From Pseudocercospora fijiensis CIRAD86 (lineage: Eukaryota > Ascomycota > Dothideomycetes > Mycosphaerellales > Mycosphaerellaceae): 64,000 nt of DNA. The DNA lies in assembly GCF_000340215.1 (NCBI RefSeq), contig NW_006921539.1:3927118-3991117 (forward strand). Reading direction: 5' to 3'. The translations under genes and the position numbers were made by a program. The notes under the pieces were generated by a model. It worked only from the letters and a program-made list of their open reading frames with translations. It made no database searches and had not been told where the DNA came from. Below, in pieces: positions 23,446-34,173 of this stretch. Numbering within the stretch: the first letter of the stretch is position 1; each line of letters opens with the position of its first letter.

Positions 23446-24854
23446 CTATGTCCTGGCACCCTTGGTGATGGGCTCTGCCTCTGCAGTCCGCCACCAGCTT
23501 ACGCCCTCTTTGCCGGGGAACTCATATCGATCCATGCTCTCAGCCTTCATCTCCACGGAATATCCAGGTTCGGTGGGTGTCGTGTAATATCCATCCTTGA
23601 TCACAGAGGGATGCAAGAAGTGTTCATGCAAGTGATCAACATACTCCAGAACAGAAAGCTTTCCCGATACAACCACGTAGTCAATAGTGCTCAGGTGTTG
23701 AGTATATTCCGGCAGACCAACGCCTCCGCTGTGTGGCACAATTGGTACTCCATACTTTTTGGCCATGAGAAGCACGGCTAGGACCTCATTCACGCCTCCG
23801 ATTCGGCATGCATCAATCTGGCACACATCGATCGCACCTTGCACGATCAGCTGCTTGAAGATGACCCGGTTCTGGCACATCTCTCCAGTGGCAACACCGA
23901 TGCCCAGTGGCTTGAGCGCTTCTCGAATAGCCTTGTGCCCGAACACATCGTCTGGGGACGTCGGCTCCTCGATGAACCACGGCTTGAATTCTGCCAGCTG
24001 CTTCATGTACTCAATGGCTTCGGGCACACTCCACACTTGATTTGCATCCACCATCAGCAAATTTCCCTTATCATATCCAATCACAGACCTCGCGATACTC
24101 AACCGCTGCCGATCTTGCTCTACACTCGTTCCAACTTTCAGCTTGAAGTGTCTGTATCCTTCATTGACAGTCTCCTGCAGCAAAGCTTTCATCTTCTCTT
24201 CACCGTATCCCAACCAACCGGCGCTCGTTGTATAAGCAGGCACAGCACGATTCCGTTCCGCCTCCTTTATCCTCTGCGCCTTACCGGGCTCCTGCTCCTT
24301 CAGAAGCTGAATGGCTTCCTCCGGTGTGATTGCGTCTGTGATGTACCTGAAGTCTATACACTTCACAAACTCCTCCGGGCTCATCTCAGCCACGATCCTC
24401 CACACAGGCTTACCCAGCTGCTTCGCCCACAAATCCCATATCGCATTCACCAAAGCTCCCAACGCAAGATGTATCACGCCCTTTTCAGGCCCTATCCAAC
24501 GAAGATGTGAGTCGGAGACCAGATATCTCCACGTCTTGCCCCAATCTGCTACCAGATCTTCGAGCTTCTTGCCTTTCACGCGTTCCGAAAGTGCGGCTAT
24601 CGCCTGGCATACGATCTCGTTTCCTCGTCCGATCGTGAAGGTCATGCCATGACCTGAGTGCTTAGAGTCTGTGTGGAGGATACAGTAGGCGGCCGAGTAG
24701 TCGGGAGCAGCGTTAATGGCATCGCTGCCGGTCTTGTCAAGGGATGTCTAGAAGCAAGTCGTCAGTGTTTCTCCCATGTTTTGAGATCTCTCTTCTCGAC
24801 GTCACATACCGGAAACCTGACATCCTTCGTAGTCACACTTGTGATTGTCACCAT
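23446..24854 (-). CDS. L-fuconate dehydratase-like enolase-superfamily enzyme
   Basis: Exons 24810-24854 and 23446-24747 (minus) give 448 aa. The product should dehydrate an acid sugar such as L-fuconate to the 2-keto-3-deoxy acid, as in bacterial FucD and vertebrate ENOSF1. Visible active-site elements: KLKVG (Lys 217/219, acid-base), VDANQ (Asp 249), FIEEP (Glu 275), TGEMCQNR (Glu 304) as the three metal ligands, QIDACRIGG, and PHSGGVGLPE (His 354). Their spacing agrees with what I know of the FucD subgroup. Exon 1 codes 15 residues (MVTITSVTTKDVRFP) and joins phase 0 to TSLDKTGSDA. No targeting signal is visible, so it is probably cytosolic. With the neighbouring sugar transporter it hints at plant-sugar use. 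Confidence 0.92.
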
Positions 24855-26819
24855 CTTGTCTTGAACGTGGCTATGTTTGTGGGAAGTATGAATATATCAA
24901 TATGAAAGATTCTCGACTCAACTTTTCGTTCTTTCTTTGCGGATCGTCAGGGACAGTCATGAAGTACACACCAGCAACGCCATGCCATTGCCCTACTACC
25001 CCACCGAGGCGACCTTGGGGGACCATGAACCGGGACAAAGATTCGCCAGAGACACGACTGGGAGAAAGGCGGAAAAGGACGGGACTGACGATGTTGGCGG
25101 AGGACTGGACTGCATTTAGCCGGACGGTACTGTAGAATATTAGCCGCTCACATGAAAGTGCAACCTGAATATTCATGGACGGCTTGTGTAATTGTCTTGG
25201 CAGGAAGTTCCACCTGTACCCACCACCATATGATCGAGCCGAAGGAAATGTCCATTGCTTGTACATCACAGCCATCGCGGTTCGCACTCCTGGATATCTC
25301 GTTCGCTGAAATCACGAAGTCGATGATGCATCTTTGTCAAAGCCAGGACGATTTTTTGCATGGAGCACAAAAGACTGCCTGGGCACTCACTACGAGTGCA
25401 AAAAACAAACGACGAGTGAAAGCAGAATTGGGTAATGTGGCCAAGGCTTGACATGGTCTCCGGTCGCCTAATAACACCATGGCATCAGAGCCTGGCTGTA
25501 TACCAATTAAGTCAACTCCGAGAGCAGATCGCTGAACGACCGTAATAGAGCAAGCTCAGCAATCTGAATTCCTCATGGTTCGCTCCCAATACCATCTACG
25601 ATGAACTTTGCAGGCGAGAAAATCTCATCTTCCGCAGGACTTTGAATAGATCTGACATGGGCTCGAGAACGGTTCAGGACGTGGCTAGCGAATGACGGGA
25701 TTGCCATGGACCAGCGGTGTAACAAGCGCCGCCCTCACCACACCTGCACCGACATTGTAGCTTGACACGGAACACAAGAACGATTCTATACCTCGATCGG
25801 GCTTCATTCAGGGAGCATGGAAAGAAAGCAAACCATCATGGCTGCCGAAGGACAAAGTCACCACGACAGCGCTCGTAGTCTGGTTGAGCCATTGCAGCGG
25901 AGAACCTCACCTACCCAGGGATATTCTTTTTCGAAGCAACGAGAGCTGCCCGGATACTTATGCCGATGGGTAACAAAGTATCGTCACCGCTGGGAGCCGC
26001 TACGTTTTTCTTTTGTCTGCAAAACACCCATTACCACAGCGGCAGCGAAGGAGCGCGATCGTCATTTCGCATACAACATGGTAAGGGCTCGATGAGCGGC
26101 TCCGTCCGCGCTACCCGGGCCCATATAAACACGTGCAGTCCTGATCGCCCTTTGCCGCTTGCAGCACTTCGTCACAGTAGTGCGATCGTACCACCGTCAC
26201 GATCTCACGATACAAGAGGAGCGTCCCCTCTTGTGCCTCTGAATCCCAGTGGCGCTTCTGAACAAGGAGAGCACTGCGAGCATTGCGTCGACGTTGTCAC
26301 AGGCGACGCCAAATGAAAACATTAGAGGAAGGCCTCTTCAAGCGATGTTGTACTCAGCACGCTATTGTCTCCCAGCAATCTTGCCCAACTCTAACAATCA
26401 CATATAATGATGCTCTGGATTATCATGGCGTTGGTCTCTACAGCAGTCAAATCAAGCACCCGAAACAAGCTCTTCCTTCCGTGAGCTTTCTCCGCATTTT
26501 CTGAAAAAAGTGTACAGATCTGCATCGTTCATGGCGTTCGACGACCACTTATTTTGAAGTACCTGGAAACTCTATTCTACCAAGATTGCTGGAATGTATA
26601 TCGATCAGATGTGGTTGAGCCTCGACGCGGAGCCCCAATGCAGAATGCAGATGACCTCACATCACAGATCGAACGTCGAAAGATCGCCCTCTCGGTACAA
26701 GATTTGCGAATGCGAGAGCCATACTGGTCTTTATATTGATAGACACGAGCGAAGCACTTCTGCCGTCTGTTGCAAATCTTCTTCGACTGGACGACTGACC
26801 AACGAAGTATTCCCCGAAG
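24855..26819. other. Long intergenic stretch, nearly 2 kb
   Basis: No gene or RNA recognised. Composition is ordinary, not RIP-like, and ORFs are short and unlike proteins. The last few hundred bases presumably hold the promoter of the transporter starting at 26820. Confidence 0.5.
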
Positions 26820-28871
26820 ATGTCGTCTTCAAGCAACTATCCCAAGTTCTTGGGCATGAATGGCAAGCCTCTGGAGTGGACTGTCACAGTGATCTTGACC
26901 TTTGGGTTCGTGCTGGTAGGCTACGATCAGGGTAAGTCGTATCGAAGAGTCTAGACTTGAAGGACAACACGCCGCTGACCGCGTTCGCAATAGGTGTGAT
27001 GTCCGGAGTCATCACTGCACCTCAATGGCTCAGCTTGTTTCCGAGAGTCAACCACAACGCTACGCTTCTGGGATTTACTGTTGCCATATACGACATCGGC
27101 ACCATGCTTGGAGCGGTGTCTATGATATTCCTTGGAGATCGCCTAGGCCGTAAGAAATCATGCTTACTCGGCGGCGCTGGAGTCATCATTGGTGTTGTAA
27201 TCCAGGTCACGGCCATGCCTTCGTCTTCGATCGATGGCAGATTTGCCCAGTTCTTAATCGGTCGCACAATCACAGGATGGGGCAATGGTATCAATATGGC
27301 ATCCATGGCGGTTTGGCAGTCTGAGCTTTCTCATGCAAGCCGCGGAATGCTTGTCTGCTTGTCAACCGGTCTCATTGCTACTGGAACTATGTTCTCATAC
27401 TGGCAAGCAGAATTTGACTAGCATGCTGACCAAGCTGACGCTTCGCCCAGGCTGAATTACGGCATTCAAAATTACACGACATCAATCACCTGGAGATTTC
27501 CCATCGTAAGCGAACCGGCACAGTGACAAAGCAAAGCTGACTCGGAGCACCATGCAGGCTTTCCAAATTGTGCTTTGTCTCGTCTACTTCATCGGCACAT
27601 CCTTCCTACCCGAAAGTCCTCGCTGGCTATGCAAGATGGATCGCATCGAAGCCGCGACAAAGTCAATGGCTGCTATCAACAAAGAACCAATCGATGGACC
27701 GAAAACGAAAGAGGACATTCGTGGTATTCTCGACTCTATCGCCATCGAGCAGAGCAGCGACGCAGGCTTCTTCGGCATTGGAGACATGTTCACAGGAGGC
27801 CCCTCGCAGCATTGGCGCCGTGTCCTCATTGGCGTCTCATCGCAGTTCTTCCAGCAGATCACAGGCTGTGAGCCATCTCCAAGCATCAAGATATCTAGTG
27901 ATCAGTACTAATTCTTGCCAGGCAACGCCGTCATCTATTATTCGCCGATCCTGTTTCTTACCACGCTAAAGACCTTGCCTCACTTCTCCCAGCTGATTGG
28001 TGGCGTGGACATGATCGTCTACGCACTGTTTGCACTGCTGTCATTCTGGACTGTGGAATCCGTCGGGCGCAGAAAGGTCTTCCTGATTGGCACGGCTGGC
28101 CAGATGGTCAGTGCAAACGAGAGAGCCGTTAAACACGTATACTGAATCTCAGCAGGTCTCTATGATTATCACCTTCGCATGCATTATCCCGGGAACAGCG
28201 AGTGCAGCCAAAGGTGCCGCATTTGGTCTCTTCCTGTACATCGCATTCTTCGGTCCTTCATACTTGACAGTGCCCTGGCTTTACGCGGTAAGTTTCGCGT
28301 CGACTATATCAACGAAAACGCTTAAGCTGACTGACCCATCCGCCTAGGCTGAGATCAATCCTATCAAAATTCGTGCGAAAGGTGCCGCTGCCGCCAACAT
28401 CGTGAACTGGAGTTTCAACTTCCTGGTCGTCATGGTTACTCCGATTATGATTCAGAACATCGGCTGGGGAACCTATCTCTTCTTCGCAGCCGTGAACGCC
28501 GCTGCCCTCCCTTTCATGTGAGCAATCATTAAAGCCATCTCTGAAGTCATTAATGCTGACTGAAAATCGTAGCTATTTCTTCTACCCAGAGACAAGCCAC
28601 CGATCTCTGGAAGAAATCGATTTCATTTTCGCAAAGTCACGCTCTCCGAACCCAGCGCTTATTATATCTTCCGAGCCGCTTGCTAACACTCTTTCTTAGG
28701 GGCTACTACGAGAACATCTCCTACGTCAAAGCCGCCAAGGAAATGCCGCGCTTGACCAACGACGACATGGAAGCTCTTGCTGACGAATATGGCCTGACTG
28801 ATGTTAAGATGAAGAGGGCTGATAGTGGTAAGGACAGCGCAGCTGAGGTGGAGACTTATGAAAAGGTCTAA
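26820..28871 (+). CDS. MFS sugar transporter
   Basis: Plasma-membrane proton-sugar symporter of the fungal hexose/pentose class, 535 aa. Nine exons: 26820-26931, 26994-27402, 27451-27505, 27558-27867, 27922-28106, 28156-28287, 28348-28517, 28573-28635, 28700-28871; the total of 1608 nt is in frame. Family signatures: GYDQGVMSGVI in helix 1, GDRLGRKKS after helix 2, PESPRWL before the central loop, QQITGCNAVIYYSP, ESVGRRKVFLIG, and PETSHRSLEEIDFIF after helix 12. Intron 2 (27403-27450) starts GCAAGC rather than GT, so it is a GC-AG intron; the join restores FSYWLNYGIQNY. Intron 8 has a weak GTCACG donor. Substrate cannot be read from sequence. The gene is followed by the P-loop/HAD/UPRT fusion. 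Confidence 0.93.
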
Positions 28872-29298
28872 AGGGATGAAGGAATGATCGATGCAGAATC
28901 TTGAGACATTCGTTTGGACGAGTGGTAATCGTATCGTCGGGAGACATGAAGGTCTCGCAATTCTTGAAAGATGTAACCAGAACGATCGTCGAAGTGTAAG
29001 ATGCGAGGAATCATTGCGATGCCAACAATGGACTCCTTTGCTGAAGCTGGCCTCCCGTTCTCACCGCCATTCACAAACTTGTGACCTAAGCGCGAATATT
29101 CTTGTGCTATCAAGTCAGACACTGCAGTTTGTGTTCCGAACAGTCGGCTTCTTTCTCCAGTTTGTGTTATAACTGCCAGAATCCAAAGAGACCCTTATCC
29201 TCAAGAGCAATGCAGCAAACCAGCTGCTCCAGTCAAATACACCCATCCTACCCAAGAACCATGTCTTCCACACCAGTCGTGAGTAAGACGCAAACAAA
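28872..29298. other. Intergenic with an upstream ORF
   Basis: The leader of the next gene. An ATG at 29261 opens a 20-codon ORF that ends at 29323, overlapping the main start at 29299 in another frame. Confidence 0.6.
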
Positions 29299-31278
29299 AT
29301 GTCCGACCCCAAACCCATCGTAATCGGCCTCTACGGCGTCCCAGGCTCTGGCAAGACCCATCTGATGAACCACACCCTCAAGAAAACCTTCGGAAACAAA
29401 TGCCTCTACTACGACGGCTCCTCCGTCATCGCCCAAGTTTTCGAAGGCGGTCTCCCAGCATTCAACAACCTCCCTCCCTCCGAAAAAGTCTCCGTCCGCG
29501 AACTCGCAATCCAAAAAATCCAAACCCAATGCCTCTCAGCCCGCAAAATCGGAATCGTCACCGGCCATTTGACATTGTGGAATCATCCGGAACCAGAACC
29601 GGAATACGTCTTCACGACCGCGGATTTCGAGGTGTATGATTGTATTTTTTATCTAGACCCTTCTGCCGCGACGGTCTTTCAACAGGTTAAGGATGATGTT
29701 GGCAAAGTGAGGGGGCTGATGAGTTTGGAGGGGATTCAGAAACATAAGGATTTGGAGTATGGGAAGTTGCAGGAGTTATGTTATGAGTTTGGGGTTTTGC
29801 AGGCGAGGATTGATCCTTGTGCTGTGAACGATGGGCAGATTTTGAAGATGGTGGATGATGTTTTGCGGAATTTGGGGGATTTGAGGACGGAAGAGGAGAA
29901 TTCCGAGGAAGTTTTGAGGCGTTTGGATGGGATTGTTCCTGTCGGAGTGAAGAATATGTTTGTCATCGACGGCGACAAAACTCTGGCACCACACGATTCT
30001 GGCGATATGTTTTGGCGGAAGTTTCCTGGATCTGAGGGCGTGCTGAGAAAGCTTTTTGGGAGTAATATGAGATACTCTTATCAAGCGTGGCGTCAAGCTT
30101 CTCTCCTGTACGAGACGGAAGTCAGCAGCGAGAAATTCGAGCGGGTTTGTGATGCAGTGGCGAACGATATCACTCTGTACCCGGAAATGGAAAGTTTCTT
30201 AAAGGAGATCGTCGGCTCGCAGGATATCGGTGCGGTCGTTGTGACTTGCGGGCTGAGGCGGATCTGGGAGAAGGTTCTTCAGAGAGCAGGACTTTTTGAG
30301 CATGTGAAAGTCATCGGTGCCGGCCGCTTCGACAATGGGTATGTTGTGAGCGGAGAAACGAAGGCACGCATCGTTCAACACCTTCAGAGCAAGCACGACA
30401 TGAAAGTTTGCGCCATCGGTGACAGCAAGCTTGATTTGCCCATGCTCAGAGAGGCCGATAGTGGAGTCGTCGTTGTTGGCGAACCTGCCCTTCGGAGCGA
30501 GTCAATGTCAGAGCATCTGTGCTGTTCCGGCGGGATGGAGGGTTTGTACGGCAAAACGTACCAGGTCACACTGCCACCAGAGGTTTCTCCGTTGCCTCAG
30601 AAAGCCCTGCCGCAGATCGATCTCGAAGCAGTCTCTAAGCAGAAATGGAGCATCAACCTGCTCCATGCTACCGGCAAGACCGCTGCCAGATTGTTGATGA
30701 CGCCGATGCGTGACGCGAAAGTCAGCGGCAGGGCTCTTCAAGAGGCACATCGTCAAGTCGGTCGCTATCTGGCGATCGAGTACTTGGCAGATGTGATCGG
30801 TCTTGAACAGTACGACACGCTGCATGTCCAGAACACCATAACCTCCGGAAATCGCTTAGCTGGTGAAGCAAAAACGGTCATAGTTCCACTCATGAGAGGC
30901 GGCGAGCCCATGGCATTTGGAGTCCACGATACATTCCCACTTGCTTCGTTTCTCCACGCGAGCAGTCCAGAAGATCTGAAGGTCGATAAGCTCAAGGATC
31001 GCGAGACTATCATCCTTGTGGACTCAGTCGTCAATAGCGGCAAGTCCATTGCGGAGTTTGTCAATCACATCCGCAAGCTCCGAATTGCAGCGCGTGTCGT
31101 GGTGGTGGCAGGTGTTGTGCAGCAAGAATCTGTGGCAGAGAATGGCACGCTTGCAAGGGCACTGGATGGTTTCGGTGTGCTGGATGTCGTTGCTCTGCGG
31201 CAGTCTGCGAATCGGTACACCGGGGTTGGAGGCACAGATACTGGCAATCGCCTGTTCAACACTACTCATCTCGAATGA
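29299..31278 (+). CDS. P-loop kinase-like / HAD phosphatase / uracil phosphoribosyltransferase fusion
   Basis: Single exon, 659 aa, three enzyme-like parts. Residues 1-190: P-loop NTPase with Walker A GVPGSGKT (13-20), similar to small nucleotide kinases. Residues ~218-430: HAD phosphatase of the phosphoserine-phosphatase kind, with DGDKT (224-228) as the nucleophile motif and GDSKLDLPML as the distal acidic motif. Residues ~455-650: uracil-phosphoribosyltransferase-like, with LLMTPMRDAKVSG near its start and VDSVVNSGKS as the PRPP-binding loop. The combination suggests a role in pyrimidine nucleotide salvage or repair of phosphorylated metabolites, but no reaction can be assigned. All motif residues appear intact. 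The domain order is seen directly; the functional link is inferred. An overlapping upstream ORF (29261-29323) may dampen translation. Confidence 0.88.
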   Translation: MSDPKPIVIGLYGVPGSGKTHLMNHTLKKTFGNKCLYYDGSSVIAQVFEGGLPAFNNLPPSEKVSVRELAIQKIQTQCLSARKIGIVTGHLTLWNHPEPEPEYVFTTADFEVYDCIFYLDPSAATVFQQVKDDVGKVRGLMSLEGIQKHKDLEYGKLQELCYEFGVLQARIDPCAVNDGQILKMVDDVLRNLGDLRTEEENSEEVLRRLDGIVPVGVKNMFVIDGDKTLAPHDSGDMFWRKFPGSEGVLRKLFGSNMRYSYQAWRQASLLYETEVSSEKFERVCDAVANDITLYPEMESFLKEIVGSQDIGAVVVTCGLRRIWEKVLQRAGLFEHVKVIGAGRFDNGYVVSGETKARIVQHLQSKHDMKVCAIGDSKLDLPMLREADSGVVVVGEPALRSESMSEHLCCSGGMEGLYGKTYQVTLPPEVSPLPQKALPQIDLEAVSKQKWSINLLHATGKTAARLLMTPMRDAKVSGRALQEAHRQVGRYLAIEYLADVIGLEQYDTLHVQNTITSGNRLAGEAKTVIVPLMRGGEPMAFGVHDTFPLASFLHASSPEDLKVDKLKDRETIILVDSVVNSGKSIAEFVNHIRKLRIAARVVVVAGVVQQESVAENGTLARALDGFGVLDVVALRQSANRYTGVGGTDTGNRLFNTTHLE

Positions 31279-34173
31279 GCAGCGCTGGAAGGAATGAAGC
31301 TTGCTTCGCCGGGGTATTGCATCCGAATATCTAGAGGGTAGCAGTGGTTCTTGAACAAGCAAATCGTCGACCATTCCTCTGTCCTGTTCCTCATGGCTTG
31401 GTCCAGGACGAACGGACTTTGCAGCATGTATGTAGATGGAGAAATGACAGAAGTCGGCTGCCAAGCAATGCTTTCATGTCTTTCATGTCTTTCATGTGGT
31501 TTCTCAAGAGTGGAGCCCTGTCGATTGCGTGTGATTGGTCGATGGGAGAATTACGGAGTCTTCACGTTGCGCTTCATCCACCTCTTGAACCTCACCCCTT
31601 CCTACCAGATTGCTCACCAAGGCATGATAATCTTGCAACCGGCTCATGACCAGACTCACATTGTTGCTGCGCACTCATCCCACTTCTCCTCTCCCGTTAG
31701 ACGGCTCGAGCATGCCAAGGTCCCGGGTATTTAGCCGTTTCGAGCTTCAAGCCAAAGGATTTTGTTGCTGCAGAGCTGTCCGACTTTTCCGCACAGGATC
31801 ATCTGCGTCCTTCTGAGCCGTGATGCTGCAGAGCAAGCTGGCTACACTCGCTCTCGCGCTGACTGCACCTTGGCTGCGTAGATCTATCAGCTTGGGCGAG
31901 CTGGTAGGTTATATCGGAGTGTTTGGCTTTCTTCAGACAGCATTAGTGCATTGCATTTGACAGTCCTTCGGGCAGCTTGTTCGAATCTGGCATGGCTTGA
32001 GCTGTAGCTCCGCCATGCCGCGCACGTCGTCATTCCTTGTGTTCGATTCTTGAATAGATCGTCCTTTTGTACTTGCATCTTGTGTCGATGTTGGAAATGG
32101 GCAAGAAAGAGAGGCCTACTTCAAACGCGGCTTCATCGCCCGAAGACCGTGTATCTAGCGATGAGCAGATAAGCTCCACCTTGAGTGCGTCGCCGCCTGT
32201 AGCGCATTGAGTTGTTCAAATGATCGCTCTGTGTACGATGGACTCACAGCGAACAGTGCAGATGAATCGACTATCGAGAATCGAAGTCACCGGCTTCGAC
32301 AAGCAAAGAAGACTCTCATCAGACTTACCGGAAGTCGTACCTGCATACAGGTCCCAGGTCAAGGAAGCTGTATGCTATGATACCGCAAGCGATTACACCT
32401 TTGTCATAGACCGGTCAAAGGCTTGACCCTTGGCCAGATGGTCTATTTGCATGGCGCAGTCGAGCATGATCTGCCCCGGCGATCCTTGATCAGAATTCAA
32501 ACATCATGCCTATGTTAGCACCCTCGAACCAGAGCAAGTGCTATCAATGAGAAGCGATGTTTGTCTTTGCACGAAGCTGCGCTATGCCTCCAGGTCCCCA
32601 GTAGACTATGTCTCCGGATGATGAGCCTAGAGCCATGCTGCGCCAGGGCTGTGAATGAGGAACGATCAAAACGATTCTTGTATCTCTTGTGGTCCTTTTG
32701 CGGCAATGTAGCTGGGATGCCCGCTGTGCATTCGGACCTTGCGTTGCTTCACCTTGAGCCGCGAGGGCCTGAGCCTGAAAACATCTCGACTGCAAGACCT
32801 TGAGCACTGTGTATGTAGTCAACGAGCAGGTGTTTAGTATGTATTTCGAGTACAGAAAGTAGATGGTGAGAGAAAGGGAAAGTCGAGATGCGAGATCCAA
32901 GAAGGATATCTCCACAGCGCGCCAAGAGGTCATCTCGGCAACAACCGCCGGTCACTCTCCGGCCATCTACACGACATCATCCATCTCGTGTCGACATTCG
33001 TACTGCATTGCTGTAAATACCGCTCCCAGTATGCCTGAAGATCGCAGATAAAGTGACCTTCCAGAGGTGTCTAGCCTAGAAGCCGCCTGGCACCGCGCCA
33101 TTCATTCAGCTCCCCGAGTCGCTTAGCTTGCAACGAGAACGCCTTAACACCCACATTCTTTGCGGTCGAAGAGGCTTCTGGAAGTATTAGTCCGCCTCGG
33201 ACTGCACGTAACGATCATAACGCAGAATCCGATGCCGGAAGAGGAGTTCTCACGGGGATGAACAACATGCTTTGAGCTCCCGATACGCATGTTGTCTTGG
33301 GCAAAGAGTTAGGAGAACCGAGAACCCTCTGGAACAAGAACATTGCTGGGAAAGAGATGCAGTGTCTTCGGGTAAAACCAGTGACCTCTTGAGCGTGCTA
33401 CCGCTGTCCCTCTCAGTGACTACCACGAGTTCAGCGTTCACTTTGACCTCTTCCACCTCGCTGCGACCAGCTACAAAATGCTCAGCCTGACCTGATACTT
33501 AGAAGGGGCACTGTGCAAATGACCCAAAGACAAAACTTTGGCCATGCGATTGAAGGGCACTTCTTGGGCCACCGCATCAAGCTGTGAAAGAGGGTGCAAT
33601 TTTGTGGAACTGGATGACACGAATAGTCCTCTTCAGGCCTCGGCATTGCTAGGGTCGAGAGCTCGAACAATCCGATGATGGAGAGGTTCCGAAAGGGATG
33701 TTGTTAAGACCGACCCGAGCAACAGTGGTGACATATGCTATGGTGATATGGCCGCGAGTTCGCATAGAATGCGCGAACTGCGTAACCCCGCGCTGTCCCA
33801 ATTCAACCTTTTAGACTGCCAATTGTACATGCGCTGTTCCAAAATACCCGCTCCATCTGCTGACTCGATTTGGCTGCATTGCATTCGATAGAAGGTGGCG
33901 ACTTGCTTCAAGACAATCGTAAAATAGAGTTTCTGTAATACCAAGCATGCGTCTCGGCGCGGATTGCCTCCGAAGCGTCAAACAGGGCAGCTGCCTAATG
34001 ACCACCGCACGTTGTCCTTCCCTCCTTCACGGTCACATCCCCCGAGACTTTGTGTACAACATTCTCGAAATCTCCCGGTAAGACAGTCTGAGGTTTGCTC
34101 CAATACCCTACAACAAATGTCACGCGTTCAACTCCGCTCTCTTGAGCCACGTCCCTGATATCGCCATCCTCGC
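31279..34173. other. Long gene-free stretch, 2.9 kb
   Basis: Only short, protein-unlike ORFs on both strands. Composition is ordinary, so it is not a RIP island. A small direct repeat (tttcatgtc, three copies) occurs at about 31470-31495. Near 34040-34078 a short stretch reads PRDFVYNILEIS before a donor-like CGGTAAGA and could be a remote 5' exon of the F-box-like gene at 34174. Confidence 0.5.

Noticed and set aside
24855..26819. Several 60-118-codon ORFs
   Set aside because: None has family features, splice support or coding-like composition.
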